In this document: piece by piece, positions 1 to 5,133 of the stretch | How positions within the stretch are numbered: position 1 is the stretch's first letter | Layout: every line of letters starts with the position of its first letter | From: Bacteroidales bacterium | GTDB taxonomy: Bacteria > Bacteroidota > Bacteroidia > Bacteroidales > NBLH01 | Direction of reading: 5' to 3' | DNA length: 5,929 bases | Assembly: GCA_029210905.1 (NCBI GenBank) | Contig: JARGGF010000068.1 | Coordinates: forward strand, 5,080 to 11,008 | Notes under the pieces: model-generated | Told to the model about the DNA's origin: nothing | The model's input: the letters and a program-made list of their open reading frames with translations, nothing else | The model's database searches: none | Program-made: the position numbers and the translations under genes

Positions 1-762
1 GTAGGCGCCCAGATTATGAAATTTAATTAACTGGACTGAAATATTGTCCAGGCCACCATTCTTATTAGCTCGGGATACAAGCCTGGCAGCCTTATCATTA
101 AGATTTAAGAGATTAGAAAGGCACTTTACAATTTCTTCATCTCTCAACATATTGGTTAAGCCATCGGTGCAAATCATCACCAAATCATTATCTTCAGGAA
201 TTATGGCTTTTGGAGAAACTTCGGGTTCAAAGCGCATTGAAAGGCCTAAGGCACGGGTTATTTCATTTCGTAAAGGATGATCCAGTGCTTCCTTTTGCGA
301 GATCCTTCCACTATTTAACAGCTCTTGCACACGGGAGTGGTCTACAGTAAGCTGATAAAGGATATTATTTTTAAACAGATAAAGCCTGCTATCTCCGGCA
401 TGTCCATAATATATCCTGTCGTCGCGGATTAAAAGCAACACAATGGTAGTGCCCATCCCATTGAGGTAATCATTTCCATTAGCATGATTATACACTGCTT
501 TATTGGCATAATTAATCGCATTTTCAACAGCTTCAAAAGGATTTGAATAATATTTTTGGTTAAAATAATTACCAACCGATTCCACAGCAAGTTCGGAAGC
601 TACATCACCTGCATTATGACCACCCATGCCATCACATACAACAAATACATGCCCGTTGAGTGTATCAAAATATGCCAAAAAATCTTCATTTCTTTCACGT
701 ACCCTCCCTTTGTCAGTGATACTGGCTAAATCGAAATTTTTTAAACTTACAGTACGAACCAT
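1..762 (-). CDS. PP2C-family Ser/Thr protein phosphatase (Stp/PrpC type), 3' end cut by window edge
   Basis: Cytoplasmic metal-dependent phosphatase that would remove phosphate from Ser/Thr residues, usually opposing Hanks-type kinases. The minus strand reads open from ATG at 762-760 for 254 codons to the left edge without a stop. The PP2C motifs appear in order: ITDKGRVRERNED (metal Asp27), VVCDGMGGH (Asp44), NGMGTT, GHAGDSRLY (Asp124), LTVDHS, HPLRNEITRALG, ICTDGLTN (Asp200) and GGLDNISVQLI (Asp239). All the usual metal-binding aspartates are present, so it should be active. Bacterial stand-alone PP2Cs are about 240-270 residues, so only a few codons are missing. There is no membrane segment or extra domain. 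It is transcribed away from the cyd operon and its partner kinase, if any, lies outside the window. The start is chosen because it sits just ahead of the first conserved motif; no Shine-Dalgarno sequence is visible. The family call is very firm; the substrate is unknown. Confidence 0.95.
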   Translation of the reverse strand, partial: MVRTVSLKNFDLASITDKGRVRERNEDFLAYFDTLNGHVFVVCDGMGGHNAGDVASELAVESVGNYFNQKYYSNPFEAVENAINYANKAVYNHANGNDYLNGMGTTIVLLLIRDDRIYYGHAGDSRLYLFKNNILYQLTVDHSRVQELLNSGRISQKEALDHPLRNEITRALGLSMRFEPEVSPKAIIPEDNDLVMICTDGLTNMLRDEEIVKCLSNLLNLNDKAARLVSRANKNGGLDNISVQLIKFHNLGAY

Positions 763-841
763 TTATAGTTGAAATAAATCAGAATTATACAAAAAATACA
801 TTCAAAGAATAACCAAAGGAAACATAAAATTAAAAATAGCC

Positions 842-875
842 TTGTAAGCTGCAAAGGTAAGTTTAAATAATTTTG
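842..875 (+). promoter_or_regulatory. Candidate distal promoter for the cyd operon
   Basis: TTG at 842-844 and TAATTTTG at 868-875 are separated by 23 nt, which fits the TTG-N17-23-TAnnTTTG pattern of Bacteroidota. A transcript from here would have a leader of about 150 nt before the DUF4492 start and would include the dyad at 965-987. The box lies back to back with the minus-strand -7 box at 852-859, so the two promoters would compete. In such AT-rich DNA, chance matches are possible. Confidence 0.35.
852..859 (-). promoter_or_regulatory. Candidate -7 box for the phosphatase gene
   Basis: On the minus strand this reads TACCTTTG, an exact match to the Bacteroidota -7 consensus TAnnTTTG. Transcription would start near 845 and give a leader of roughly 80 nt to the phosphatase ATG. 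No TTG (-33) lies at the usual 17-23 nt spacing, so the promoter may be weak or need an activator. Confidence 0.4.
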
Positions 876-964
876 AATTAAAATGTTATATTCAATAGAT
901 TCACTAAACTTTAAGAGGAAAGTTTTTAATTATTATGTTATAAAACATGTTTTTGAATATTTTC

Positions 965-987
965 TTGCGTACGCTTTTCGTAAGCAA
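965..987. promoter_or_regulatory. Candidate operator: 23-bp imperfect dyad upstream of the cyd operon
   Basis: Arms TTGCGTACG (965-973) and CGTAAGCAA (979-987) match at 8 of 9 positions as an inverted repeat around the 5-nt centre CTTTT. The dyad ends 11 nt before the TAAATTTG box at 999-1006, where a -33 element would be expected but no TTG is seen. That placement is typical of a site bound by a dimeric activator such as a CRP/FNR-family protein, though the arms do not match the E. coli FNR or CRP consensus. It could also form a short RNA hairpin in a transcript from the distal promoter. Confidence 0.45.
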
Positions 988-998
988 TATGTTCGTAT

Positions 999-1006
999 TA
1001 AATTTG
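999..1006 (+). promoter_or_regulatory. Candidate proximal -7 box for the cyd operon
   Basis: TAAATTTG matches TAnnTTTG exactly. Transcription would begin around 1011-1013, giving a short leader of about 17 nt before ATG 1029. No TTG occurs at 17-23 nt upstream; a dyad occupies that place, which suggests activator dependence. Confidence 0.45.
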
Positions 1007-1028
1007 CCAGAAGAATAAATAAAGATTT

Positions 1029-1241
1029 ATGCATCTTTTTAGGAGAATATATAGGTTTTATTACGAGGGCTTTAAAAATATGACAGTAGGTAAACGACTG
1101 TGGATAATAATATTACTGAAACTTTTTATCTTATTTGCCATTTTAAAGCTGTTCTTTTTTAAGGATTTTTTAAAGTCAAATTTTAATACAGACAAGGAAC
1201 GTAGTGAATATGTATTTGAAAAACTAACAGAAATAAAATAA
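1029..1241 (+). CDS. DUF4492 small membrane protein of the cytochrome bd operon
   Basis: A 70-residue protein with one strongly hydrophobic segment (about residues 25-45, IIILLKLFILFAILKLFFF), a basic N-terminus (RRIYRFYYEGFKNMTVGKR) and a charged C-terminal tail (NTDKERSEYVFEKL). The pattern IYRFYxEGFxxMTxGxxLW followed by a membrane segment and FxTDxE is what I know as DUF4492, found next to cydA in Bacteroidota. Its biochemical role is not established; assembly factor or accessory subunit of the oxidase is the natural inference from position. Basic residues before the membrane segment suggest an inside N-terminus. ATG 1029 is the first start after an in-frame stop at 1020-1022. The stop lies 29 nt before cydA, so the two are almost surely cotranscribed. 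The family call is from memory of the pattern, not a search. Confidence 0.85.
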   Translation: MHLFRRIYRFYYEGFKNMTVGKRLWIIILLKLFILFAILKLFFFKDFLKSNFNTDKERSEYVFEKLTEIK

Positions 1242-1270
1242 ATACCTAAATTTATTTAACATACCACTTT

Positions 1271-2836
1271 ATGGAAGGAATTGATTTTGCATTAGTCGAT
1301 TGGTCCCGGGCACAGTTTGCATTAACGGCCATGTTTCATTGGATATTTGTCCCGCTCACCCTTGGTATTACTTTTATCATAGCCATCATGGAGAGCATTT
1401 ATGTAAAAACCGGTGACCAGGAATGGAAACGGATTACTAAATTCTGGACTACTGTTTTTGGGATCAACTTTGCCATTGGTGTGGCTACCGGAATTATCCT
1501 GGAATTTGAGTTTGGAACCAACTGGTCAAATTACTCATGGTTTGTAGGCGATATTTTTGGCGCACCACTTGCCATTGAAGGGATTATGGCCTTTTTTATG
1601 GAATCGGTATTTATTGCCGTTATGTTTTTTGGCTGGAATAAAGTAAGTAAACAATTTCATTTGCTATCAACCTGGCTGGTAGCCATTGGTTCCAACCTAT
1701 CGGCGCTATGGATTCTGGTGGCCAATGGATGGATGCAATACCCCGCAGGCATGGAGTTTAATCCTGATACAGTGCGCAACGAAATGGCTAATTTCTGGGA
1801 AGTACTTTTTTCGCCGGTGGCCATTAATAAATTTATACACACCATTACTTCAGGATATGTTTTAGCGGCAATTTTTATGGTAGGTGTTAGTTCCTGGTTT
1901 TTAATTAAAAAAAGGGAAATTCTTTTTGCCAAAAGGAGCATTGTGGTGGCGGCCACTTTTGGTTTTTTATCAAGTGGTTACCTCATTTTTAGCGGGGATG
2001 AATCGGCCCGTACTGTTGCAAAATACCAGCCCATGAAGTTTGCCGCCATGGAGGGTTTGTATGATGGTGTTCAAAATGCCCCGCTTGTTGCGATGGGCTT
2101 TTTCGGCGAAACTAAAAAAGGAGGAAGCCCCGACGAGATTGAATTTGCCTTCAAGCTCGAAATACCGGATATGTTATCCTACATGGCATTTTTAGATGCA
2201 AATGCTTTTGTCCCCGGTATACAGGATTTGGTAAATGGAAATGAAGAACATGGTATTGAATCATACCACGAAAAAATCAGAAAGGGCAAAATGGCTATTG
2301 AGTCACTGACCGCCTATAAAAAGGCAAAAGATGCTGGAAATAAGGAAGAAGCCATAATTTTTCTGAAAGCATTCCGGGATAATTTTAAATATTTTGGATA
2401 TGGTTATTATTTTGGGAAAGACATAAATATGCTGGTTCCGAACGTGAGGTTAAGTTTTTATTCATTCCACATCATGGTAATTTTAGGAGGGCATTTTATG
2501 TTATTGTTCATTCTGGTGCTCTATTTTACCATGAAAAACAAGATTGAAAATAAAAAATGGCTTCTTTGGAGTGCCTTACTTACCATTCCTTTAGCTTATA
2601 TTGCTTCTGAGTCGGGCTGGGTTTTAGCGGAAGTTGGCCGCCAGCCATGGGTAATTCAGGATTTAATGCCCAATATTGCTGCGGTTTCGCAAATTGACGC
2701 ATCAAGTGTTCAAGTAACTTTCTTTCTGTTCCTGGCCATTTTCACAACCCTGTTTATTGCAGAAGTGAAAATTATGCTTACCCAGATAAAGAAAGGACCA
2801 GCTTCAAAAATTGACCAACAATCACAAACAAACTAA
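1271..2836 (+). CDS. cydA: Cytochrome bd quinol oxidase subunit I
   Basis: Inner-membrane subunit that oxidises quinol and reduces O2 to water with hemes b558, b595 and d. At 521 residues it is close to E. coli CydA (522) and appears to have nine membrane segments. Key residues align: His23 (E. coli His19), Glu103 and Glu111 (Glu99 and Glu107, in GAPLAIEGIMAFFMES), His190 (His186) and Met402 (Met393), the last two being heme b558 ligands. The signature GRQPW is at 456-460, preceded by Glu454 (Glu445). The quinol loop begins after GDESA and keeps QPMKFAAMEG with Lys256 and Glu261 (E. coli Lys252 and Glu257). About 130 residues separate this from the heme Met segment, so the loop is of the long, E. 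coli-like type. One difference: the position of E. coli Arg391 is His400 (FHIMV). ATG 1271 begins right before the conserved WSRAQFALTAMFH. No Shine-Dalgarno sequence is evident. cydB follows after 14 nt. Confidence 0.98.
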   Translation: MEGIDFALVDWSRAQFALTAMFHWIFVPLTLGITFIIAIMESIYVKTGDQEWKRITKFWTTVFGINFAIGVATGIILEFEFGTNWSNYSWFVGDIFGAPLAIEGIMAFFMESVFIAVMFFGWNKVSKQFHLLSTWLVAIGSNLSALWILVANGWMQYPAGMEFNPDTVRNEMANFWEVLFSPVAINKFIHTITSGYVLAAIFMVGVSSWFLIKKREILFAKRSIVVAATFGFLSSGYLIFSGDESARTVAKYQPMKFAAMEGLYDGVQNAPLVAMGFFGETKKGGSPDEIEFAFKLEIPDMLSYMAFLDANAFVPGIQDLVNGNEEHGIESYHEKIRKGKMAIESLTAYKKAKDAGNKEEAIIFLKAFRDNFKYFGYGYYFGKDINMLVPNVRLSFYSFHIMVILGGHFMLLFILVLYFTMKNKIENKKWLLWSALLTIPLAYIASESGWVLAEVGRQPWVIQDLMPNIAAVSQIDASSVQVTFFLFLAIFTTLFIAEVKIMLTQIKKGPASKIDQQSQTN

Positions 2837-2843
2837 GGGAGGG
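2837..2843 (+). promoter_or_regulatory. Strong Shine-Dalgarno sequence for cydB
   Basis: GGGAGGG lies immediately after the cydA stop and 7 nt before the cydB ATG. It stands out because the other genes here have no clear Shine-Dalgarno sequence, and it supports both the start at 2851 and efficient translation of cydB within the operon. Confidence 0.75.
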
Positions 2844-2850
2844 AATTCAT

Positions 2851-4026
2851 ATGTTCGAAAATTTATCACATCTGGCACTTCAACAATATTGGTGGGTAAT
2901 TATCTCATTATTAGGTGCTGCACTCGTTTTTCTGATGTTTGTGCAGGGAGGACAAACCCTCATTTACAAACTTGGAAAGACTGAGGAAGAAAGAAACCTG
3001 ATTGTGAATGCATTAGGCAGAAAATGGGAATTAACTTTCACCACACTGGTTACCTTCGGAGGAGCGTTTTTTGCATCATTCCCTTTATTTTATTCTACAA
3101 GTTTTGGTGGAGCCTACTGGGTTTGGATGGCGATACTCTTTGCTTTTATTATTCAGGCCGTTTCGTATGAATACCGATCAAAACCAAATAATTTTTTAGG
3201 TAAAAAAACTTTTGAAACATTCTTGTTTATTAATGGAGCTGTTGGCACCATCTTAATAGGTACTGCAGTGGCTACTTTCTTCACAGGTTCACAATTTTCA
3301 GTTGATAAAATGAACCTGATGAATCTTTCAGGAGATAAAATGCCTATCATTTCGGCTTGGGAAACACCTTTTCATGGATTAGAAGCTGTCTGGACAACTG
3401 CAAAACTTGCTTTTTTGCAAAATTTATCGCTGGGGCTGGCAGTTTTTTTCCTGGCACGTTTATCCGGTAACTTATTCTTTATCAATTATATTGAGCACGA
3501 GCAAATTGTTGAACGGGCAAGAAAAAGTCTTAAATCAAATGCTATTCTGTTTTTAGTGTTTTTCCTGTTTTTTGTCATCCGCCTTTTATTCATTGATGGT
3601 TTTGCTGTAAATGAAGGTATAGTAAGCCTGGAAAAATATAAATATTTGCACAACCTGATTGATATGCCAGTAGTGCTCATCCTATTTTTAACCGGGGTAA
3701 TTTTGGTATTATTTGGTATTTATAAGGCCCTGTTAAGAAACGATAAAAAAGCCTTTTGGTGGGTCTCTGCCGGCATTGTCTTAACTGTTCTTTCGCTATT
3801 TTTAATTGCAGGATTAAACAATACCGCTTATTATCCATCAACTTTCGATTTGCAAAGCTCATTGACAATTCAAAACAGCTCATCGAGCCATTATACTTTA
3901 ACTGCCATGAGTTATGTTTCCATACTGGTTCCATTTGTGGTGGCCTACATCTGGTATGTTTGGCGTTCCATGACAAAAAAACAAATTTCGTTGAAAGAGT
4001 TGGAAGAACAGGATCATGTTTATTAG
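2851..4026 (+). CDS. cydB: Cytochrome bd quinol oxidase subunit II (Bacteroidota type)
   Basis: Second membrane subunit of the bd oxidase, partner of CydA and needed for heme assembly in the complex. It has 391 residues (E. coli CydB 379) with eight or nine hydrophobic segments, roughly 13-36, 61-81, 88-106, 122-144, 188-211, 231-249, 272-291, 303-321 and 353-371. Family marks seen: QYWWVIISLLG at the N-terminus, TFGGAFFASFPLFYSTSFGG (about 68-87, matching E. coli TAGGALFAAWPMVYAAAFSG), EYRSK (107-111) and the C-terminal YYPST with SLTIQNSSSSHYTLTAMS (327-354). The acidic DGFD motif that E. coli has at the end of the first membrane segment is replaced by VQGGQTL (31-37). E. coli Asp58 corresponds to Glu60 (RKWE). 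A strong Shine-Dalgarno sequence supports the start. The TAG stop (4024-4026) lies within the first copy of a direct repeat. Confidence 0.97.
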   Translation: MFENLSHLALQQYWWVIISLLGAALVFLMFVQGGQTLIYKLGKTEEERNLIVNALGRKWELTFTTLVTFGGAFFASFPLFYSTSFGGAYWVWMAILFAFIIQAVSYEYRSKPNNFLGKKTFETFLFINGAVGTILIGTAVATFFTGSQFSVDKMNLMNLSGDKMPIISAWETPFHGLEAVWTTAKLAFLQNLSLGLAVFFLARLSGNLFFINYIEHEQIVERARKSLKSNAILFLVFFLFFVIRLLFIDGFAVNEGIVSLEKYKYLHNLIDMPVVLILFLTGVILVLFGIYKALLRNDKKAFWWVSAGIVLTVLSLFLIAGLNNTAYYPSTFDLQSSLTIQNSSSSHYTLTAMSYVSILVPFVVAYIWYVWRSMTKKQISLKELEEQDHVY

Positions 4027-4062
4027 ATGTTAGATATGAGATTTTAGATGTTAGATATGAGA
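4023..4062 (+). repeat. Two-copy direct repeat at the cydB stop codon (21-bp period)
   Basis: TTAGATGTTAGATATGAGA occurs at 4023-4041 and again exactly at 4044-4062, separated by TT. The first copy contains the TAG stop of cydB. Within each copy TTAGAT itself occurs twice, so there is a smaller nested repeat. Such TTAGATxTTAGAT arrays look like slippage-prone intergenic repeats of the kind seen in Bacteroidota genomes. No hairpin is formed. Confidence 0.85.
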
Positions 4063-4089
4063 AGTTAATAATTTGAATTTAGAAAAAAT

Positions 4090-4206
4090 ATGGTTACACA
4101 AATAATACACTTAGCGCTTTGGCCTGTTTTTATTGCCGTATGCTGGTTTTCAGTTAGATATATGCTTAAAAGATTTGAAAAAAACCTAAAGAAACTAAAA
4201 GATTGA
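4090..4206 (+). CDS. 38-residue single-pass membrane protein, candidate CydX-like subunit
   Basis: A short ORF, ATG 4090-4092 to TGA 4204-4206, lying 63 nt after cydB on the same strand. It encodes an N-terminus of about four residues, one membrane segment (about residues 5-26, IIHLALWPVFIAVCWFSVRY, with Trp11, Pro12, Cys18 and Trp19) and a strongly basic tail (Arg23, Lys27, Arg28, Lys31, Lys34, Lys35, Lys37). By the positive-inside rule the C-terminus is cytoplasmic. Size, topology class and place after cydB match the known small bd oxidase subunits (E. coli CydX is 37 residues; CydS of Geobacillus is also tiny), but the sequence does not resemble CydX: no MWYFAW start and a basic rather than mixed tail. 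The A-rich run before the ATG is normal for this phylum. Function as a CydX analogue is inferred from context. It could be a chance ORF, but the clean membrane segment plus basic tail argues against that. Confidence 0.6.
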   Translation: MVTQIIHLALWPVFIAVCWFSVRYMLKRFEKNLKKLKD

Positions 4207-4223
4207 ACTAAAGTTTTCAACAA

Positions 4224-4257
4224 TTGGTTTTATCTTAATTCGAAGCTCTTATCTTTG
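4224..4257 (+). promoter_or_regulatory. Promoter of the DUF4494 gene
   Basis: TTG at 4224-4226 and TATCTTTG at 4250-4257 are 23 nt apart, within the Bacteroidota TTG-N17-23-TAnnTTTG pattern. Transcription would start near 4262-4264 and give a leader of about 30 nt. No terminator is visible between the cyd operon and here, so read-through from cyd may also contribute. Confidence 0.6.
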
Positions 4258-4292
4258 CAATCCCAAAATAGAAATTTAAAAAGCAAAAGATA

Positions 4293-4772
4293 ATGAGTAC
4301 ATGGTTTGAGTGCAGGGTAAAGTATGAAAAATTAATGCAGGATGGCAGACAAAAAAAGGTAACAGAACCTTATTTGGTTGATGCTGTTTCATTTACCGAT
4401 GCCGAAAAAAGAATAAATGAGGTACTGGAGCCCTATATTTCAGGTGAGTTTTTTGTAAATAACATTAAGATAGCCAATTACAGCGATTTAATTCCGAGCG
4501 AAAACGGCGACAGGTGGTTCAAGTGCAAAGTTTCTTACATTAGTTATGATGAAGAAAAAGGTACAGAGCGTAAAAGTAACAGCTACATGCTCATTCAGGC
4601 AAATAATCTGAAAGAAGCTTATGAAAACATTGAAAAAGCCATGGCAGGAATGGTAAGCGATTATGAAATTCCTGCCATCCAGGAATCGCAAATAATGGAT
4701 GTTTTCCCTTATTTTTCTAAGGAAGAGGAAAGCACTGAAAAAGCTGAAGTAAAAACGATGGTTGATGAGTAA
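4293..4772 (+). CDS. DUF4494 family protein of unknown function
   Basis: A 159-residue soluble, probably cytoplasmic protein with no signal peptide or membrane segment. The run TWFECRVKYEK, QKKVTEPYLVDAVSFTDAE, ISGEFFVNNIKIANYSDL and IMDVFPYF is the pattern I know as DUF4494, a family I know from Bacteroidota; its function is not known. The protein looks like a tandem duplication: residues 4-68 (WFECRVKY, YLVDAVSFTDAEKRI, LIP) align with 75-139 (WFKCKVSY, YMLIQANNLKEAYENI, VFP), each a strand-rich start followed by a helix. Cys7 and Cys78 sit at equivalent places. The C-terminal 19 residues (FSKEEESTEK onward) are charged and probably disordered. It is flanked by its own promoter and an intrinsic terminator, so it can act as a single-gene unit. 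ATG 4293 is directly before the first conserved motif. Confidence 0.85.
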   Translation: MSTWFECRVKYEKLMQDGRQKKVTEPYLVDAVSFTDAEKRINEVLEPYISGEFFVNNIKIANYSDLIPSENGDRWFKCKVSYISYDEEKGTERKSNSYMLIQANNLKEAYENIEKAMAGMVSDYEIPAIQESQIMDVFPYFSKEEESTEKAEVKTMVDE

Positions 4773-4790
4773 ACCGGTTTACCGGATATT

Positions 4791-4826
4791 AAAAAGCTGC
4801 CAACACAATTGAGCAGCTTTTTTTTT
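4791..4826 (+). terminator. Intrinsic terminator after the DUF4494 gene
   Basis: AAAAAGCTGC (4791-4800) pairs perfectly with GCAGCTTTTT (4813-4822) across a 12-nt loop, and the T run continues to 4826. It begins 19 nt after the stop. The A-tract on the left arm makes it potentially bidirectional. Confidence 0.93.
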
Positions 4827-4878
4827 ATATGTTTCATCCCTATATGATATCACACTGAACAAAAGTTATCTTCAATCT

Positions 4879-4895
4879 TAATTTATCATAAATTA
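4879..4895. repeat. AT-rich 17-bp perfect dyad
   Basis: TAATTTAT and ATAAATTA are exact inverted copies around a central C. It lies about 105 nt upstream of the thioredoxin -7 box. It could be a protein-binding site, but in DNA this AT-rich such a dyad can easily arise by chance. Confidence 0.3.
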
Positions 4896-4960
4896 CAACA
4901 TTTTCGTAAATCGCAATACAGTAAGTATTTTAATAATAATAAAAGATAAAAACATCTTTT

Positions 4961-4978
4961 TTGTCACATAGTTGACAA
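4961..4978. promoter_or_regulatory. Candidate operator: TTGTCA-N6-TGACAA dyad
   Basis: The two 6-nt arms are perfect inverted copies (4961-4966 and 4973-4978). The centre lies 36.5 nt before the end of the TACATTTG box, so with a start site near 5011 it is at about -41.5, the position used by class II CRP/FNR-family activators. It overlaps the TTG (4972-4974) that would serve as -33 element, so it could equally be a repressor site. The regulator cannot be named from the sequence. Confidence 0.45.
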
Positions 4979-5006
4979 TTTTCCAAACAAAACTACTTTA
5001 CATTTG
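4972..5006 (+). promoter_or_regulatory. Promoter of the exported thioredoxin-like gene
   Basis: TACATTTG at 4999-5006 matches TAnnTTTG exactly, with TTG at 4972-4974 upstream; the 24-nt gap is one longer than the usual range. Transcription would start near 5011-5013 and produce a leader of about 120 nt. Confidence 0.55.
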
Positions 5007-5093
5007 TTTCATAATTAGCGTATCAATAAAATATTTGACTGATATAGATTTTTTAAATACAGGTTTTCAGGCAATAATTGATACAAAATAAAT

Positions 5094-5106
5094 GGGTCCT
5101 CGACCC
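5094..5106 (+). other. Small GC-rich hairpin in the thioredoxin leader
   Basis: GGGTC (5094-5098) pairs with GACCC (5102-5106) around CTC, in an otherwise AT-rich leader, 27 nt before the chosen ATG. It may stabilise the mRNA 5' region or affect translation; the stem is short, so the call is tentative. Confidence 0.3.
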
Positions 5107-5133
5107 GGAATGTTAAACTTAAATTATACAAAC

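Larger units (their letters stand above)
4773..5133. other. Noncoding stretch between DUF4494 and thioredoxin genes
   Basis: No convincing gene is seen on either strand. It holds the intrinsic terminator (4791-4826), a 17-bp AT-rich dyad (4879-4895), an AT-rich hairpin (4941-4960), the TTGTCA-N6-TGACAA dyad (4961-4978), the thioredoxin promoter (-7 box 4999-5006), and a leader of about 120 nt with a small GC-rich hairpin (5094-5106). The length of the leader and the cluster of dyads suggest regulated expression of the downstream gene. Confidence 0.6.

Noticed and set aside
44..280. Plus-strand ORF of 78 codons
   Set aside because: It is antisense to the PP2C gene, whose motifs are unmistakable on the other strand.
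883..1083. Plus-strand ORF of 66 codons before the DUF4492 gene
   Set aside because: It overlaps the well-supported DUF4492 start by 55 nt in another frame, covers the dyad and -7 box, has no recognisable motif and looks like AT-rich noise (Phe, Tyr, Ile, Lys).
1657..1956. Minus-strand ORF inside cydA, and similar ones inside cydB and DUF4494
   Set aside because: They lie wholly antisense to genes with conserved motifs and have no family features of their own.
3756..4076. Plus-strand ORF of 106 codons overlapping the end of cydB
   Set aside because: It is a different frame of cydB; its tail (DVRYEILDVRYEKL) is simply the direct repeat translated.
4774..4785. CCGGT-TT-ACCGG dyad just after the DUF4494 stop
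   Set aside because: The 2-nt centre cannot form a hairpin loop and the site is followed by a clear terminator; probably incidental.
4941..4960. AAAAGAT / ATCTTTT hairpin
   Set aside because: A 7-bp AT-only stem with one G-C pair is weak and expected by chance in this stretch; not called as a terminator.
5092..5133. Upstream start ATG 5092 for the thioredoxin-like protein
   Set aside because: It would put 14 residues ahead of a normal MKK signal peptide and would translate a GC-rich hairpin; ATG 5134 gives a proper signal peptide.
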